Shown here piece by piece: positions 10,369-19,424 of a DNA stretch of 64,000 bases. The translations under genes were made by a program, and so were the position numbers. The first letter of the stretch is position 1; every line of letters begins with the position of its first letter. Under the pieces are notes generated by a model. That model made no database searches and was not told where the DNA came from. It saw nothing but the letters and a program-made list of their open reading frames with translations. This DNA is from Microbulbifer agarilyticus (lineage in GTDB: Bacteria; Pseudomonadota; Gammaproteobacteria; Pseudomonadales; Cellvibrionaceae), in contig NZ_JAHVKO010000002.1 of the NCBI RefSeq assembly GCF_019800665.1, forward strand, positions 124,001 to 188,000, given 5' to 3'.

Positions 10369-11769
10369 TCAGCTTTCTTCGATCTGAATGGTACGGAAGG
10401 TCGGCTGGCCACCGCGGAAGAAGCGGATCGGCAACAACTCGCCTTTCGGTAGCTTCTTCACCACCTTGTCGTAGTCATTGAGCGATTCCACCTGTTCGAA
10501 TCCCAGCTGGGCGATGATGTCGCCGCTGCGCAGGCCCGCATTGGCACCGGCCTTGCCCGGCACAACCTGCTTCACCAGCACGCCATTCTCTACGCCGAGT
10601 CGCTGTTTAAGGTTGTCGGGGATGTCTTCAACCACCAACCCCAGTACCCCGCCAACATCGCTTGAGCTGGTCACACTGGACTGCGCGAAGCCTTCGTCGT
10701 CACCGGGCAGCGCGCCAACGCGTACCGACAGTTTGCGCTCCTTGCCCTCGCGCATCAGAAGTACCGGCACTTCGGCGCCCGGGCGGGTGCGGCCGACAAC
10801 ATGTGGCAGATCACCCTGAGATACGATTTTCTGGCCGTCGAAGCGGGTGATGATATCGCCCACCTGGATACCAGCCTTTTCCGCTGGAGAGCCGGCTTCT
10901 AACTGGCCAACCAGAGCACCCGCCGGCTTGCCCAGCCCCATGGCCTTGGCGAGTTTGCGATCCACATCCTGGATACCCACACCCAGCCAACCGCGATCCA
11001 CGCGACCTTTCTCTTTCAGCTGGGCAACCACATCTTGCGCGAGGCTCGCAGGGATCGCGAAAGACAGGCCAATGGAACCGCCGCTGCGGGTGTAGATCTG
11101 CGAGTTGATACCAACCACTTCACCCTCCAGGTTGAACAGCGGGCCACCGGAGTTACCCGGGTTAATCGCCACGTCGGTCTGGATGAACGGCACGTAGTTT
11201 TCGCGACTTTCATTGGGGATACTGCGGCCCATGGCACTCACGATGCCCGCACTGGCGGAGTAGTCCAGGCCAAACGGGGAGCCGATGGCAACCACCCACT
11301 CACCAACCTTGATGCCTTCGGAGTCACCCCAGCGCACCACGGGCAGGTCATCGCCTTCCACTTTGAGCAGCGCCAGGTCTGAGCGCGGGTCGGTACCCAC
11401 CACCTTGGCCTCGAATTCACGGCGGTCGGTCAGGGTAATGCGCACTTCGTCGGCACCATCTACCACGTGATTATTGGTGACCACGTAGCCATCTTCAGAA
11501 ATGATAAATCCGGACCCCATGCTTGCCACCGGGCGCTGTTGGCGCTGACGGGGTTCCAGCAGATGGCGAAATATATCCGGAATGTCTTGTTGATAGCGCG
11601 GAGGGATCGAGTTGCGGGATGCGCGATTGCGCTCCACGGTGTTGATTTTCACCACCGCCGGGGAGTTCTGTTCAATCAGATCTGTCAGCTCCGGCAGTCC
11701 GCGTGCAAACGCCGAAGTGGAAAATAACAAGCAAAGCACGAGAAGGAATTGCGAACAGCGTGCAACCAT
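10369..11769 (-). CDS. mucD: Periplasmic serine protease MucD (DegP/Do family)
   Basis: HtrA-family envelope protease/chaperone that degrades misfolded periplasmic proteins and, in Pseudomonas, restrains the AlgU stress response. A signal peptide (about 1-22, ending SAFA) is followed by the trypsin-like triad H101, D131, S207 (GNSGGP) and two PDZ domains (about 260-350 and 375-460). The ATG at 11769 is preferred over a GTG at 11778 because an AGGGGTG ribosome site then sits at proper spacing; the product has 466 residues. In Pseudomonas mucD closes the algU-mucABC operon; here mpaA and an epimerase gene lie between, and mucD has its own upstream region. Confidence 0.94.
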   Translation of the reverse strand: MVARCSQFLLVLCLLFSTSAFARGLPELTDLIEQNSPAVVKINTVERNRASRNSIPPRYQQDIPDIFRHLLEPRQRQQRPVASMGSGFIISEDGYVVTNNHVVDGADEVRITLTDRREFEAKVVGTDPRSDLALLKVEGDDLPVVRWGDSEGIKVGEWVVAIGSPFGLDYSASAGIVSAMGRSIPNESRENYVPFIQTDVAINPGNSGGPLFNLEGEVVGINSQIYTRSGGSIGLSFAIPASLAQDVVAQLKEKGRVDRGWLGVGIQDVDRKLAKAMGLGKPAGALVGQLEAGSPAEKAGIQVGDIITRFDGQKIVSQGDLPHVVGRTRPGAEVPVLLMREGKERKLSVRVGALPGDDEGFAQSSVTSSSDVGGVLGLVVEDIPDNLKQRLGVENGVLVKQVVPGKAGANAGLRSGDIIAQLGFEQVESLNDYDKVVKKLPKGELLPIRFFRGGQPTFRTIQIEES

Positions 11770-11870
11770 ATATATCACCCCTGATAAGCCCTTTTACTAA
11801 TATGTCAAAACATCATTTAGATTTGGCAGCCGCTTGGTTATCACTTGGTGTTATCCAGATGGCTTCCAAA

Positions 11871-11902
11871 ATGGCGGGTATCGACTGATGAAACCCGCCA
11901 TA
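11871..11902. other. Inverted repeat in the mucD-mpaA divergent promoter region
   Basis: A 9-bp perfect inverted repeat (atggcgggt and acccgccat, 14-base spacer) lies midway between the divergent mucD and mpaA starts. It could be an operator or a stem-loop in a leader; the sequence alone does not say which. Confidence 0.35.
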
Positions 11903-11971
11903 ACACCCTCTTAGTTCGGTGTTGCGTTAAAAAGTTCGCATTCTTTAGTGTAAATCAGTGTTAAGGATTGC

Positions 11972-12718
11972 ATGAGCACCCAGAAACTGCCGGTTCACAA
12001 ACATCCTGCCCCGACGCAACTGCGTCCGCGTCCGCAGCGTGGCCAATTCCACTCAGAGCGGCAGCGGTATGGGGAATCGGTGCTGGGCGCGCCGCTCTAC
12101 TACTTTCCGGCAGAAGTGCGCGATGAACACTCGGGAATCGTGATGGCTGGCACGCACGGAGACGAAGTGACCGCGGTGGTCACACTCTCCTGCGCACTGC
12201 GCGCGCTGGAAGCGGGACTGCGGCGCCACCATGTCATACTGGCGGTCAACCCAGACGGCTGCCAGCTTGGCACCCGCTGCAACGCCCACGGCGTCGACCT
12301 GAATCGCAACTTTGCCACCATTAACTGGCAACCCAACGGCACCGTATATCGCTGGAACAACGCGGCGGAAGAGCGCGATGTATTCCTCTCCACCGGTGAG
12401 CGGCCTGGATCAGAACCGGAAACCCAGGCACTTTGCCGGTTAGTCAGGGAATTAGACCCGGCCTGGATCGTTTCTATCCACGAGCCACTGGCCTGTGTCG
12501 AAGACCCCTTGCAGAGCCCCCTCGGGCACTGGCTAGCGGAACGTATCGAGCTGCCACTTGTGTGTGAACTTGGCTACCAGACCCCGGGATCCTTCGGTAC
12601 CTGGTGCGCCGAACACCAGCATCCCTGTATCACCCTGGAGTTCCCGCCCATTTCCACCGATGCAGCGACTGAGGACTACCTGCAGGTGATGACAGATTTG
12701 CTCTGCTACCAGCCTTGA
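11972..12718 (+). CDS. mpaA: Murein tripeptide amidase A (MpaA)
   Basis: Cytoplasmic M14-like zinc carboxypeptidase that cleaves the gamma-D-Glu-meso-Dap bond of the recycled murein tripeptide, releasing L-Ala-D-Glu. Zinc ligands H62 and E65 (GTHGDEV) and H170 (SIHEPL) and the catalytic Glu223 (ITLEFPP) are present. Long stretches such as VVTLSCALR, VNPDGCQLG, GVDLNRNF and GSEPETQALC match E. coli MpaA closely. 248 residues, no signal peptide. It converges with the dipeptide epimerase gene, whose substrate is the MpaA product, so the two form a catabolic pair. Confidence 0.94.
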   Translation: MSTQKLPVHKHPAPTQLRPRPQRGQFHSERQRYGESVLGAPLYYFPAEVRDEHSGIVMAGTHGDEVTAVVTLSCALRALEAGLRRHHVILAVNPDGCQLGTRCNAHGVDLNRNFATINWQPNGTVYRWNNAAEERDVFLSTGERPGSEPETQALCRLVRELDPAWIVSIHEPLACVEDPLQSPLGHWLAERIELPLVCELGYQTPGSFGTWCAEHQHPCITLEFPPISTDAATEDYLQVMTDLLCYQP

Positions 12719-12745
12719 AACCTCACCTGCAGCGCGACACGCGCC

Positions 12746-13726
12746 TCAGGTCCAGTACACCCTTCCGTGAAAGAACTGCAACGGGTCGACATCCTTTGCC
12801 AGCCAGGTAGGACCATCCAGGTCCACAAACCGCGCCCCCTGCCCCAGCGGCCAGGCTGCGCGAATTGCGCGTGAGGTACACAGCATGCAGCCCAGCATGA
12901 CCTCAAACCCATGGCTGCGCGCAGCATCTGCGAGGAGCAGCGCCTCCCAGAGTCCGCCCGTTTTATCCAGTTTGATATTGACCATCTCATACAGCCCCGT
13001 GAGCCGCGGTAAGTCTGCCCGGGTGTGACAACTCTCGTCGGCACAGATGGGGATGGGATGGGTAAAATTTGCGAGGGCGCGGTCATCCCCCGCAGGCAGC
13101 GGTTGCTCCAGCATGGACACTCCCTGCTTCGCAAGCGCATCACACAGAGCGGGCAAGCCATCGGCGGACCAGGCCTCATTGGCATCGATCACCAGCTCAC
13201 AGCCGGGCGCAGCGGCGCGCACCGCCGCCACTCTTTCCAGCACCTGCTTATGGTCAAGCTTGAGCTTGAGTACGGTGACACCGGACTGTTCCGCGGCACT
13301 CGCCGCCTCCGCCATCTCGTCCGGGCCGGCAATCACGAGGGTTTGCACGGTAGGCAAAGACTCAGGCCCGGCAAAATTCTGACGGTGCCTTTTCTCTGCC
13401 CAGTTGGCCATCGCACAATCTACCGCATTGCGCGCCGCCCCCGCAGGCATAACTTCCTGCAACTGGCTGCGCGAAATTCCCTGGCGCAACGCCGGCAACA
13501 CCGAAGTGATTTCTGCCAACACAGATTCCAAGCTTTCTCCATAGCGGGGATATGGTGTGCACTCGCCAACGCCAGAAACTCCCTCCGCTTCAACTTCCAC
13601 CACAACCACCCGGGCCTCGCTGCGAGCTCCTCGGGAAATCACAAAGGTGGTTTTTAATGGCCAACTCTCCGCGTAGCAGCGGCCTTCGAAGGCTTGAACC
13701 CGGTCAGCTTCCCTTTGCCCTGCCAT
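12746..13726 (-). CDS. ycjG: L-Ala-D/L-Glu epimerase (enolase superfamily)
   Basis: Epimerises L-Ala-D-Glu from murein recycling to L-Ala-L-Glu so ordinary dipeptidases can use it. Muconate-lactonizing-type enolase fold: KLK motif with K154/K156, metal ligands D181 (VIDANEAW), E207 (LEQPLP) and D230 (CADES), and the opposing catalytic lysine K252 (NIKLDKTGG). 326 residues is the family length. A strong GAGGAG site precedes the ATG. It lies tail-to-tail with mpaA, 27 bases apart, as a functional pair inserted between rseC and mucD. Confidence 0.9.
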   Translation of the reverse strand: MAGQREADRVQAFEGRCYAESWPLKTTFVISRGARSEARVVVVEVEAEGVSGVGECTPYPRYGESLESVLAEITSVLPALRQGISRSQLQEVMPAGAARNAVDCAMANWAEKRHRQNFAGPESLPTVQTLVIAGPDEMAEAASAAEQSGVTVLKLKLDHKQVLERVAAVRAAAPGCELVIDANEAWSADGLPALCDALAKQGVSMLEQPLPAGDDRALANFTHPIPICADESCHTRADLPRLTGLYEMVNIKLDKTGGLWEALLLADAARSHGFEVMLGCMLCTSRAIRAAWPLGQGARFVDLDGPTWLAKDVDPLQFFHGRVYWT

Positions 13727-13919
13727 CCCTATCTCCTCTTATTGGTATCCGTCATGCCCGGAGCGGGCCGGCCAATGGGTCACCTTCAGTGTAGAAACAG
13801 TTCGTGAGATAGCAGGGAAAAGCCCGCTTGAACCAGCGAGAAATCTGCGAAGAATTGAGGAAAACCCAGAGAACAGTGAGAAACGGACCGGCGCGTGCTA
13901 AGCGAGCCCTCGGGCGCGC

Positions 13920-14393
13920 TCAGCTGACCGAGGTAACAGGAATTGCGCAGGGATTGCGCTGTTCTCGACGTAGATACAGGGGCTCCAGCGCCGCATCGCC
14001 GCGGCGCAGGTAACTGTATGTGCGAATCGCCAGGGCGCCGGCAAACAAACCGAGCAGTGCACCGGCTATCGCCAGCGGCTCAGAGCCCAACGCCTGCCCA
14101 GCCAACGCGCCGGCAACCAAAAGTACCAGCGGCACCAGATAAACCACCAGCGCGCTACTTGCCAGCACACGCTCACCAATCCCAATCACCACGGTGTCGT
14201 GCAGCTGGACCGCCTGAGATTCTGCAGGAGGAAGTTGTACACGCACACGGGATGCGCTTGCCCAGAAGTCTCCAAGCAAGCCGGTGCCGCATCCGGACTT
14301 TGCCGCACAGCCATGGCAACCACTGCGCTGAACGGTTTCTACCCAAATCGCGTCGCCGTCAACGGCGACCACTTTTCCGCGCTCTTCGATCAT
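13920..14393 (-). CDS. rseC: RseC/MucC family membrane protein
   Basis: 157-residue inner-membrane protein. Four clustered cysteines in the N-terminal cytoplasmic part (GCHGCAAKSGCGTG) and a conserved LLGDFW segment are followed by two membrane helices (about 80-122). RseC is linked to sigma-E control and to the Rsx system that reduces SoxR. It sits 37 bases after rseB, the last gene of the rpoE-rseABC set. Confidence 0.88.
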   Translation of the reverse strand: MIEERGKVVAVDGDAIWVETVQRSGCHGCAAKSGCGTGLLGDFWASASRVRVQLPPAESQAVQLHDTVVIGIGERVLASSALVVYLVPLVLLVAGALAGQALGSEPLAIAGALLGLFAGALAIRTYSYLRRGDAALEPLYLRREQRNPCAIPVTSVS

Positions 14394-14430
14394 GCCGTGC
14401 CTTACCGTACTATCCGCCCAACCCGCGCCG

Positions 14431-15432
14431 TCAGTTTGCCTCGGTGACCGCTTTGGCCACCAATTGCGCGGTATTGTCGGGGATTTCGCCCACCACTGTC
14501 ACGGTATAACGTGCGCCATTGACATCGATATGATCCATGTAAGCCACGGTGGCGCCGCGCACGGCGCGCCCCTTGTAGTTCATTTCCGGCAGCTGCTGCA
14601 CAAACACGGTGAATGTACTCAGGCCGTCACTAAATACCAGCATTTGCCCATCGCTTAGCGCCTGCACGGCAACCGGTTTAAAACCGCTGGGGGCCCAACC
14701 GAGACGCCAGCGACTTTCCACATTCGCGCATTTTGCCGCTTCGGCACCGGTAGTTGGCTCTGTCGACGGGGTCTGAGGCTTCAACTCATCATCGGTTACC
14801 GGCGTCAGATCCAGTTCGACAAACTGAAAGCGCTCGAGAACCCGTCCCGCCGGGGCAATCAGCATGGACTTCAGTGGCAGGCCGGTTTCCTTGTCGACAC
14901 TGATCACCATCCCGAAGCGGTGCAGATCCCGGGGGCGAGCCTCAAGCACAATCGCCTCGCGGTCGGCGACGCGCTCTTCTCCGCGGATTAAAAACGCATA
15001 ATTGGACTGAACATTTTGCAGCCCGGCAGCACTCAGCAGGCCGGAACGGGGAAATACGCTGCCGCTGGGGCGACACTGATCGTCTCCGCTACGGGTCACC
15101 TTCTCGCGAGGACTGCCGGTCAGATAGCGAATACGCTCGACCTGCTCGCCATCGCGAATACCGTGCACGACTTCCAGGGTTTCCATGGAGCCCACATGCT
15201 CAAAGGTTACCAACCCTCGATACTCCAGGTTGGCGACCGCCTGTGCCAGCCGCGCCAGCAACACACGGGTTGCTTCACTCGCCGTGGCGTCACGGGCATC
15301 TTGCGGGATCTCTTGATTGTCCGCAGGCGCGCTGCCCTGGGCGAAGGCCAGTGGCGAGGCAAATAGTAAAAAAGCCAACAGTGAACTGTTGGCTTTGCGA
15401 AGGGTAAGAAAAATCAGTTTTGCCATGGTCAT
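14431..15432 (-). CDS. rseB: Sigma-E regulator RseB (MucB)
   Basis: Periplasmic protein that binds RseA and protects it from DegS/AlgW cleavage until it senses lipopolysaccharide or mislocalised lipoproteins. A signal peptide (about 1-32, ending PLAFA) is followed by a LolA-like lobe (EYRGLVTFEHVGSMETLEVVH) and a C-terminal lobe (VESRWRLGWAPSGFKPV). 333 residues, normal for MucB. The codons for its signal peptide contain a terminator-like palindrome (see 15368-15396). The rseA stop lies 52 bases upstream and the rseC start 37 bases downstream. Confidence 0.92.
   Translation of the reverse strand: MTMAKLIFLTLRKANSSLLAFLLFASPLAFAQGSAPADNQEIPQDARDATASEATRVLLARLAQAVANLEYRGLVTFEHVGSMETLEVVHGIRDGEQVERIRYLTGSPREKVTRSGDDQCRPSGSVFPRSGLLSAAGLQNVQSNYAFLIRGEERVADREAIVLEARPRDLHRFGMVISVDKETGLPLKSMLIAPAGRVLERFQFVELDLTPVTDDELKPQTPSTEPTTGAEAAKCANVESRWRLGWAPSGFKPVAVQALSDGQMLVFSDGLSTFTVFVQQLPEMNYKGRAVRGATVAYMDHIDVNGARYTVTVVGEIPDNTAQLVAKAVTEAN
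15368..15396 (-). terminator. Terminator-like palindrome inside the rseB signal-peptide codons
   Basis: On the rseB sense strand a perfect 12-bp inverted repeat (AAAGCCAACAGT, two bases, ACTGTTGGCTTT) runs directly into six Ts. This is the layout of an intrinsic terminator, yet it lies about 35 bases into the coding region of rseB (residues R-K-A-N-S-S-L-L-A-F). It could attenuate transcription from rseA into rseB-rseC, but function is inferred from shape alone. Confidence 0.45.
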
Positions 15433-15484
15433 GCTTTGTTTCGCTCAACAACGAGACAACCGGAGGCTCCTCCGGCAGCCGCCA

Positions 15485-16180
15485 TTACTCCGATGGGCGC
15501 TCCCCATAGGTTGCCCGAGCATGGGGAACCATACCCTGGCTACCAATACGAGCAGCCTGCTCTGAGTGCTCAACCATTACTCGATTCAAATGTCGCATCA
15601 GCTCTGGCGTGGGCACAACCTGCACCTGAGGGGCCGGGCCAACCCGCTGCTCGGGTACCAGCTGTGGCGCGGTACTTACCGCCCGCGTATTCAATGTTGG
15701 GGTCAAAAATCTACTGGGTTGCGGACTGGTAGTCACTGGCTGGGGCTGGGGAGCCTCGACTTCCGCAACCAGGTCACCCTGCACTTGCGGGGCCTGCATC
15801 TGTTGCACACCCAAAATGGCGGCAAATGCGACGGTTGCAGCCACGGCGCCGCGGGAGAGTGGACGCCACCACCGGCTACTCGCCACGCCATTACCTGCAT
15901 CGTTCGCCGAAGCCTGCTGTGCAGATTCCAGCGACGGTTCGTCGGCAATCGCTGCGGAAATACTCGCGGCGAGCCCCATATCCACCGGCGCCACCTTTTC
16001 ACCACGCATCACGCTGGCGGCCAACTGGTAGCGAGACCAGCGGTGACCCAACTCACCGTCTGAAGCACCATTGGCGTCAGACTCTTTGAGCAAGCGCTGA
16101 ATTTCCAGCTCGTTGGCCTCGCCATCCATTAATGCGGATAGCGATTCATTCAGGCGCTGTTGATGACTCCCGTGGGACAT
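15485..16180 (-). CDS. rseA: Anti-sigma-E factor RseA (MucA)
   Basis: One-pass membrane anti-sigma factor that holds sigma E until cleaved by DegS/AlgW and RseP. The cytoplasmic anti-sigma domain (LNESLSALMDGEANELEIQRLL, with HRWSRYQLAASVMRGE) occupies the first 85 residues; a membrane helix lies near 110-130 (GAVAATVAFAAILGV); a Pro/Gln/Val-rich periplasmic part follows. 231 residues, slightly longer than usual. Unlike most genomes, 239 bases separate it from rpoE, and that spacer holds its own sigma-E-like promoter. Confidence 0.92.
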   Translation of the reverse strand: MSHGSHQQRLNESLSALMDGEANELEIQRLLKESDANGASDGELGHRWSRYQLAASVMRGEKVAPVDMGLAASISAAIADEPSLESAQQASANDAGNGVASSRWWRPLSRGAVAATVAFAAILGVQQMQAPQVQGDLVAEVEAPQPQPVTTSPQPSRFLTPTLNTRAVSTAPQLVPEQRVGPAPQVQVVPTPELMRHLNRVMVEHSEQAARIGSQGMVPHARATYGERPSE

Positions 16181-16244
16181 ACGGGTAAACCCTCTTCTCA
16201 GTGCAATTCTTTGGGCGCTAGTTCACACCCTGTTTGTTAATACG

Positions 16245-16270
16245 TCAGACCCGGGCTTCGCAAAAAAGTT
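16245..16270 (-). promoter_or_regulatory. Sigma-E-type promoter upstream of rseA
   Basis: On the minus strand AACTT (16270-16266), 16 bases, then TCTGA (16249-16245), matching the RpoE/AlgU consensus GGAACTT-N16-TCTGA except in the first two positions of the -35. The predicted start would give a leader of about 60 bases before rseA. Confidence 0.55.
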
Positions 16271-16419
16271 TTACCTAGCAGACAAATTTTGTGTGAATTC
16301 GTCGATATTTTTACCTGTCGTCCCGGTCAGGCTCTGGATTTAGGCCAGAAACCTCTCGACAAGCTATCCCGATAAAACAAAATAGATTAAAAAATAACCA
16401 CTCGCCCAATTCAGCCAAG

Positions 16420-17034
16420 CTAGCTGCGCCCGTCAACGGACTCCGGCTCACCAGCCATGGTCGCTTGAACTGCGCGATCAATGGCCTCACGCGCGCGGAA
16501 AATGCGCGAGCGCACGGTGCCCACCGGGCACCCCATGACTTCGGCGATTTCCTCGTAGCTCAACCCCTCCATCTCGCGCAGGGTAACAGCCGAGCGCAGA
16601 TCTTCCGGTAGCTCGCGGATCGCCTGGTGCACCGCCGCTTCCAGTTGATCACGGAACAGCTGGTTCTCTGGCGTTTCGTTATCCCGCAGCAAATCGGCGC
16701 CGGAATAGAATTCGGCGTCCTCCAGATCCACATCCGATGAAGGGGGACGGCGACTGCGAGAAACGAGGTGGTTTTTGGCGGTATTAATCGCGATGCGGTA
16801 CATCCAGGTATAAAAGGCACTCTCCCCACGGAAATTGCCCAGGGCCCGGTAAGCCTTGATAAAAGCTTCCTGCACCACGTCATGCACTTCGGCGTGATCG
16901 TTGATATAGCGGCTAACCACCGCCATGATTTTGTGTTGGTACTTCAACACCAACAGGTCGAAGGCTCGCTTGTCGCCTTTCTGTACCCGTTCTACCAGCT
17001 GGCGATCACTTGGTGACGCCTGTTGCCCTGTCAT
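16420..17034 (-). CDS. rpoE: RNA polymerase sigma-E factor (RpoE/AlgU)
   Basis: ECF sigma factor of 204 residues directing the envelope-stress regulon. Region 2 (FDLLVLKYQHKIMAVVSRY, then HDVVQEAFIKAYRAL and YTWMYRIAINTAKNHL) and region 4 (LPEDLRSAVTLREMEGLSYEEIAEVMGCPVGTVRSRIFRAR) are complete and near identical to family consensus. It is followed by rseA, rseB and rseC and divergent from nadB, the Pseudomonas arrangement. It is probably autoregulated from the promoter at 17099-17127. Confidence 0.97.
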   Translation of the reverse strand: MTGQQASPSDRQLVERVQKGDKRAFDLLVLKYQHKIMAVVSRYINDHAEVHDVVQEAFIKAYRALGNFRGESAFYTWMYRIAINTAKNHLVSRSRRPPSSDVDLEDAEFYSGADLLRDNETPENQLFRDQLEAAVHQAIRELPEDLRSAVTLREMEGLSYEEIAEVMGCPVGTVRSRIFRAREAIDRAVQATMAGEPESVDGRS

Positions 17035-17098
17035 CCCCTACTCCAAACCGCGGCCCAGACACTTTGCAGCGCCTCAGCCATGCTTTTTCTATTGAGTC

Positions 17099-17127
17099 CA
17101 AGACACCAAATTTTGGTCATAAGTTCC
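17099..17127 (-). promoter_or_regulatory. Sigma-E-type promoter upstream of rpoE
   Basis: Minus-strand GGAACTT (17127-17121, perfect -35) is followed after 17 bases by TCTTG (17103-17099), close to the -10 TCTGA. The predicted transcript leader is about 58 bases. This is the expected autoregulatory promoter of rpoE/algU. Confidence 0.65.
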
Positions 17128-17214
17128 TGACAAATCGGTAATTTTTCAAGATGGCGTATACTACGCGCCCCCTGAGACGAATAAAACTCCACAAGAGAGA
17201 AGGCAAACGGACCC

Positions 17215-18849
17215 GTGAATCCTAACGAGAACAGCTACAGCGAGAACAATTACGACGTGCTAGTTGTAGGCAGTGGTGCCGCCGGCTTAACCCTGGCGCT
17301 TCACCTCGCTGCACGCCACCGCGTGGCGCTGCTTTCCAAACAGCGCCTGCAAGATGGCTCCACCTGGTTCGCCCAGGGCGGCATCGCAGGCGTACTGGAC
17401 GAGGCCGACTCTGTAGACGCGCATATAGCGGATACATTAGATGCAGGAGCAGGACTCTGCCACCCCGACGCGGTTCGCTTCACCGTGGAAAACAGCCGCG
17501 ACGCCGTTCACTGGCTCATTAATCAGGGCGTAGATTTCACCCGCGAAGAAGATGGTGAATACCACCTGACCAAAGAGGGTGGCCACAGCCACCGGCGTAT
17601 TATTCACAGCGCCGACGCCACCGGACAGGCGGTACACAGCACCCTGCTTGAGCGCGTGCGCAACACGCCGAACATTGACTGCTTTGAACACCATATTGCC
17701 CTTGACCTGATCCGCCAGCCGGACCCCAAGACCGGTCGCTTCCGCTGCGGCGGATGTTATGTACACAACAAAGAAACGGAAGAGGTTGAGGTGTTCCAGG
17801 GGCGCGCGGTGGTGCTCGCCACTGGCGGTGCGTCCAAAGCCTACCTTTATACCAGCAATCCCGATGGCGCCAGCGGCGATGGTATCGCCATGGCCTGGCG
17901 TGCCGGATGCCGGGTTGCGAACATGGAATTCAACCAGTTCCACCCCACTTGCCTGTACCACCCCAAAGCCAAGTCCATGCTCATCACCGAGGCCCTGCGC
18001 GGTGAGGGCGCACACTTAAAGCTGCCCAGTGGCGAGCGCTTTATGGATCGCTTCGACAAGCGCGGCGAACTGGCCCCACGGGATATCGTGGCCCGCGCCA
18101 TCGACCACGAGATGAAACGGCTGGGTGCCGATTGCCTGTATCTGGACATTTCGCACAAGGACCCGGACTTTGTGCGCGAGCACTTTCCCACCGTATACAA
18201 GAGCTGCCTCGAATACGGTATCGATATAACCCGCGAGGCCATTCCGGTGGTTCCCGCGGCGCACTATACCTGCGGCGGTGTGATGGTCGACGAGCACGGC
18301 CGTACGGATCTGGATCAGCTTTACGCGATTGGCGAGACCACTTTTACCGGCCTGCACGGCGCCAACCGCCTGGCCAGCAACTCACTGCTCGAGTGTGTGG
18401 TTTACGCGCGCTCAGCGGCCATGCATATCGACAGCTCCATCGACGAGGTCGCCCCACCGCGCGAGGCACTGGCCTGGGATGCTTCGCGGGTAACCGACTC
18501 CGATGAGGACGTGGTGATCTCGCACAACTGGGATGAGTTGCGCCGCTTTATGTGGGACTTTGTCGGTATCGTGCGGACCCGCAAGCGCCTGCTGCGGGCG
18601 GAGCACCGGGTAAAACTGTTGCAGCAGGAAATCAGGGAGTTCTATGCGAATTACCGAATTACCAGCGACCTGATTGAACTGCGCAACCTGGCAGTAGTAT
18701 CTGAGCTGATTATCCGCTCTGCGCTGGATCGCCGGGAAAGCCGTGGACTGCACTACTCGCTGGACTATCCGGGACTGCGGGAACTGGCTATGGATACCAT
18801 TCTGGTACCGGAGAACTTTGCCGACCAGCGGCACTTTATTGGCCCGTGA
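17215..18849 (+). CDS. nadB: L-aspartate oxidase
   Basis: FAD flavoprotein of de novo NAD synthesis that oxidises L-aspartate to iminoaspartate for NadA. The Rossmann motif [16 protein letters not shown] lies near residues 16-31; the oxidase signature [20 protein letters not shown], the [12 protein letters not shown] segment and the FAD C-terminal motif [17 protein letters not shown] are all present. 544 residues, full length. The GTG start at 17215 is the only suitable one before the FAD motif. It is divergent from rpoE, as in Pseudomonas and E. coli; a TATACT box lies at about 17156 as a possible -10. Confidence 0.97.
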   Translation: MNPNENSYSENNYDVLVVGSGAAGLTLALHLAARHRVALLSKQRLQDGSTWFAQGGIAGVLDEADSVDAHIADTLDAGAGLCHPDAVRFTVENSRDAVHWLINQGVDFTREEDGEYHLTKEGGHSHRRIIHSADATGQAVHSTLLERVRNTPNIDCFEHHIALDLIRQPDPKTGRFRCGGCYVHNKETEEVEVFQGRAVVLATGGASKAYLYTSNPDGASGDGIAMAWRAGCRVANMEFNQFHPTCLYHPKAKSMLITEALRGEGAHLKLPSGERFMDRFDKRGELAPRDIVARAIDHEMKRLGADCLYLDISHKDPDFVREHFPTVYKSCLEYGIDITREAIPVVPAAHYTCGGVMVDEHGRTDLDQLYAIGETTFTGLHGANRLASNSLLECVVYARSAAMHIDSSIDEVAPPREALAWDASRVTDSDEDVVISHNWDELRRFMWDFVGIVRTRKRLLRAEHRVKLLQQEIREFYANYRITSDLIELRNLAVVSELIIRSALDRRESRGLHYSLDYPGLRELAMDTILVPENFADQRHFIGP

Positions 18850-18890
18850 TTTCCGCTAATAAACTCGCGCGAAATGGCACAAGAGCGACA

Positions 18891-19424
18891 TCAACGCGAG
18901 TAACGCAAGGCGACTAATAGCCGCCGCCACTCATCTGCAGTGGCGGCATCTCGCGCCAGCACCAGGCGCAAACGGCGCCCCTCAACATCTTTGCCGTTAA
19001 TTACGATCAACCAGCGCCACAAGGTCAGCTCGCCGACAAAGCGAAACTCCCGTCGCGCTCCGCCCTTCACCTGCCAATACCAGCGCCGCTCGGCGGTAGA
19101 TAGCCGACCAACCGAAGCGCCAAGTCGACGCCATTCAAATACGCCGTAAAGCAAGGCCACAGGTATGAGCGCATAAACCACTAACCAGGGAAGGCGAGAA
19201 ACAAATAACAGGAGAGTACTCTGGGCAAGAATCAGCAGAAGGCACAGGCGGAGTAGACGTGACGGTACAAGGTCACAGGTGAGGCGCGCCGCGCGCGCGT
19301 CACCCCTACCACCGCGGGCGTGGGTGCTTGCGGGAGATTTCCCGGAGCAGGCAGCGCGCGTATCCCCCGGATTATTCCTGGAGTTACTCCTGGAGACCGG
19401 TATTGTCGCGGATGATCTGGACAA
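18891..19424 (-). CDS. ygfX: YgfX/CptA-like small membrane protein
   Basis: Membrane protein with two adjacent helices (LLRLCLLLILAQSTLLLFV and LPWLVVYALIPVALLYGVF) and a soluble C-terminal part ending in EWRRLLVALRYSR. This is the layout of YgfX/CptA, encoded with sdhE. In E. coli YgfX has been described as a toxin acting on FtsZ/MreB and as an SdhE partner. The start is uncertain: a TTG at 19424 overlaps sdhE by 41 bases and adds about 50 residues of Arg/Ser/Gly-rich sequence with no match to the family, so the real N-terminus may be nearer the first helix. Confidence 0.75.
   Translation of the reverse strand: MSRSSATIPVSRSNSRNNPGDTRAACSGKSPASTHARGGRGDARAARLTCDLVPSRLLRLCLLLILAQSTLLLFVSRLPWLVVYALIPVALLYGVFEWRRLGASVGRLSTAERRWYWQVKGGARREFRFVGELTLWRWLIVINGKDVEGRRLRLVLARDAATADEWRRLLVALRYSR

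Noticed and set aside
11781..11808. TTGACA-N16-TATCAG on the minus strand before mucD
   Set aside because: The -35 is perfect, but the predicted start of transcription would fall about at the ribosome-binding site of mucD (around 11774), leaving no usable leader for the ATG at 11769.
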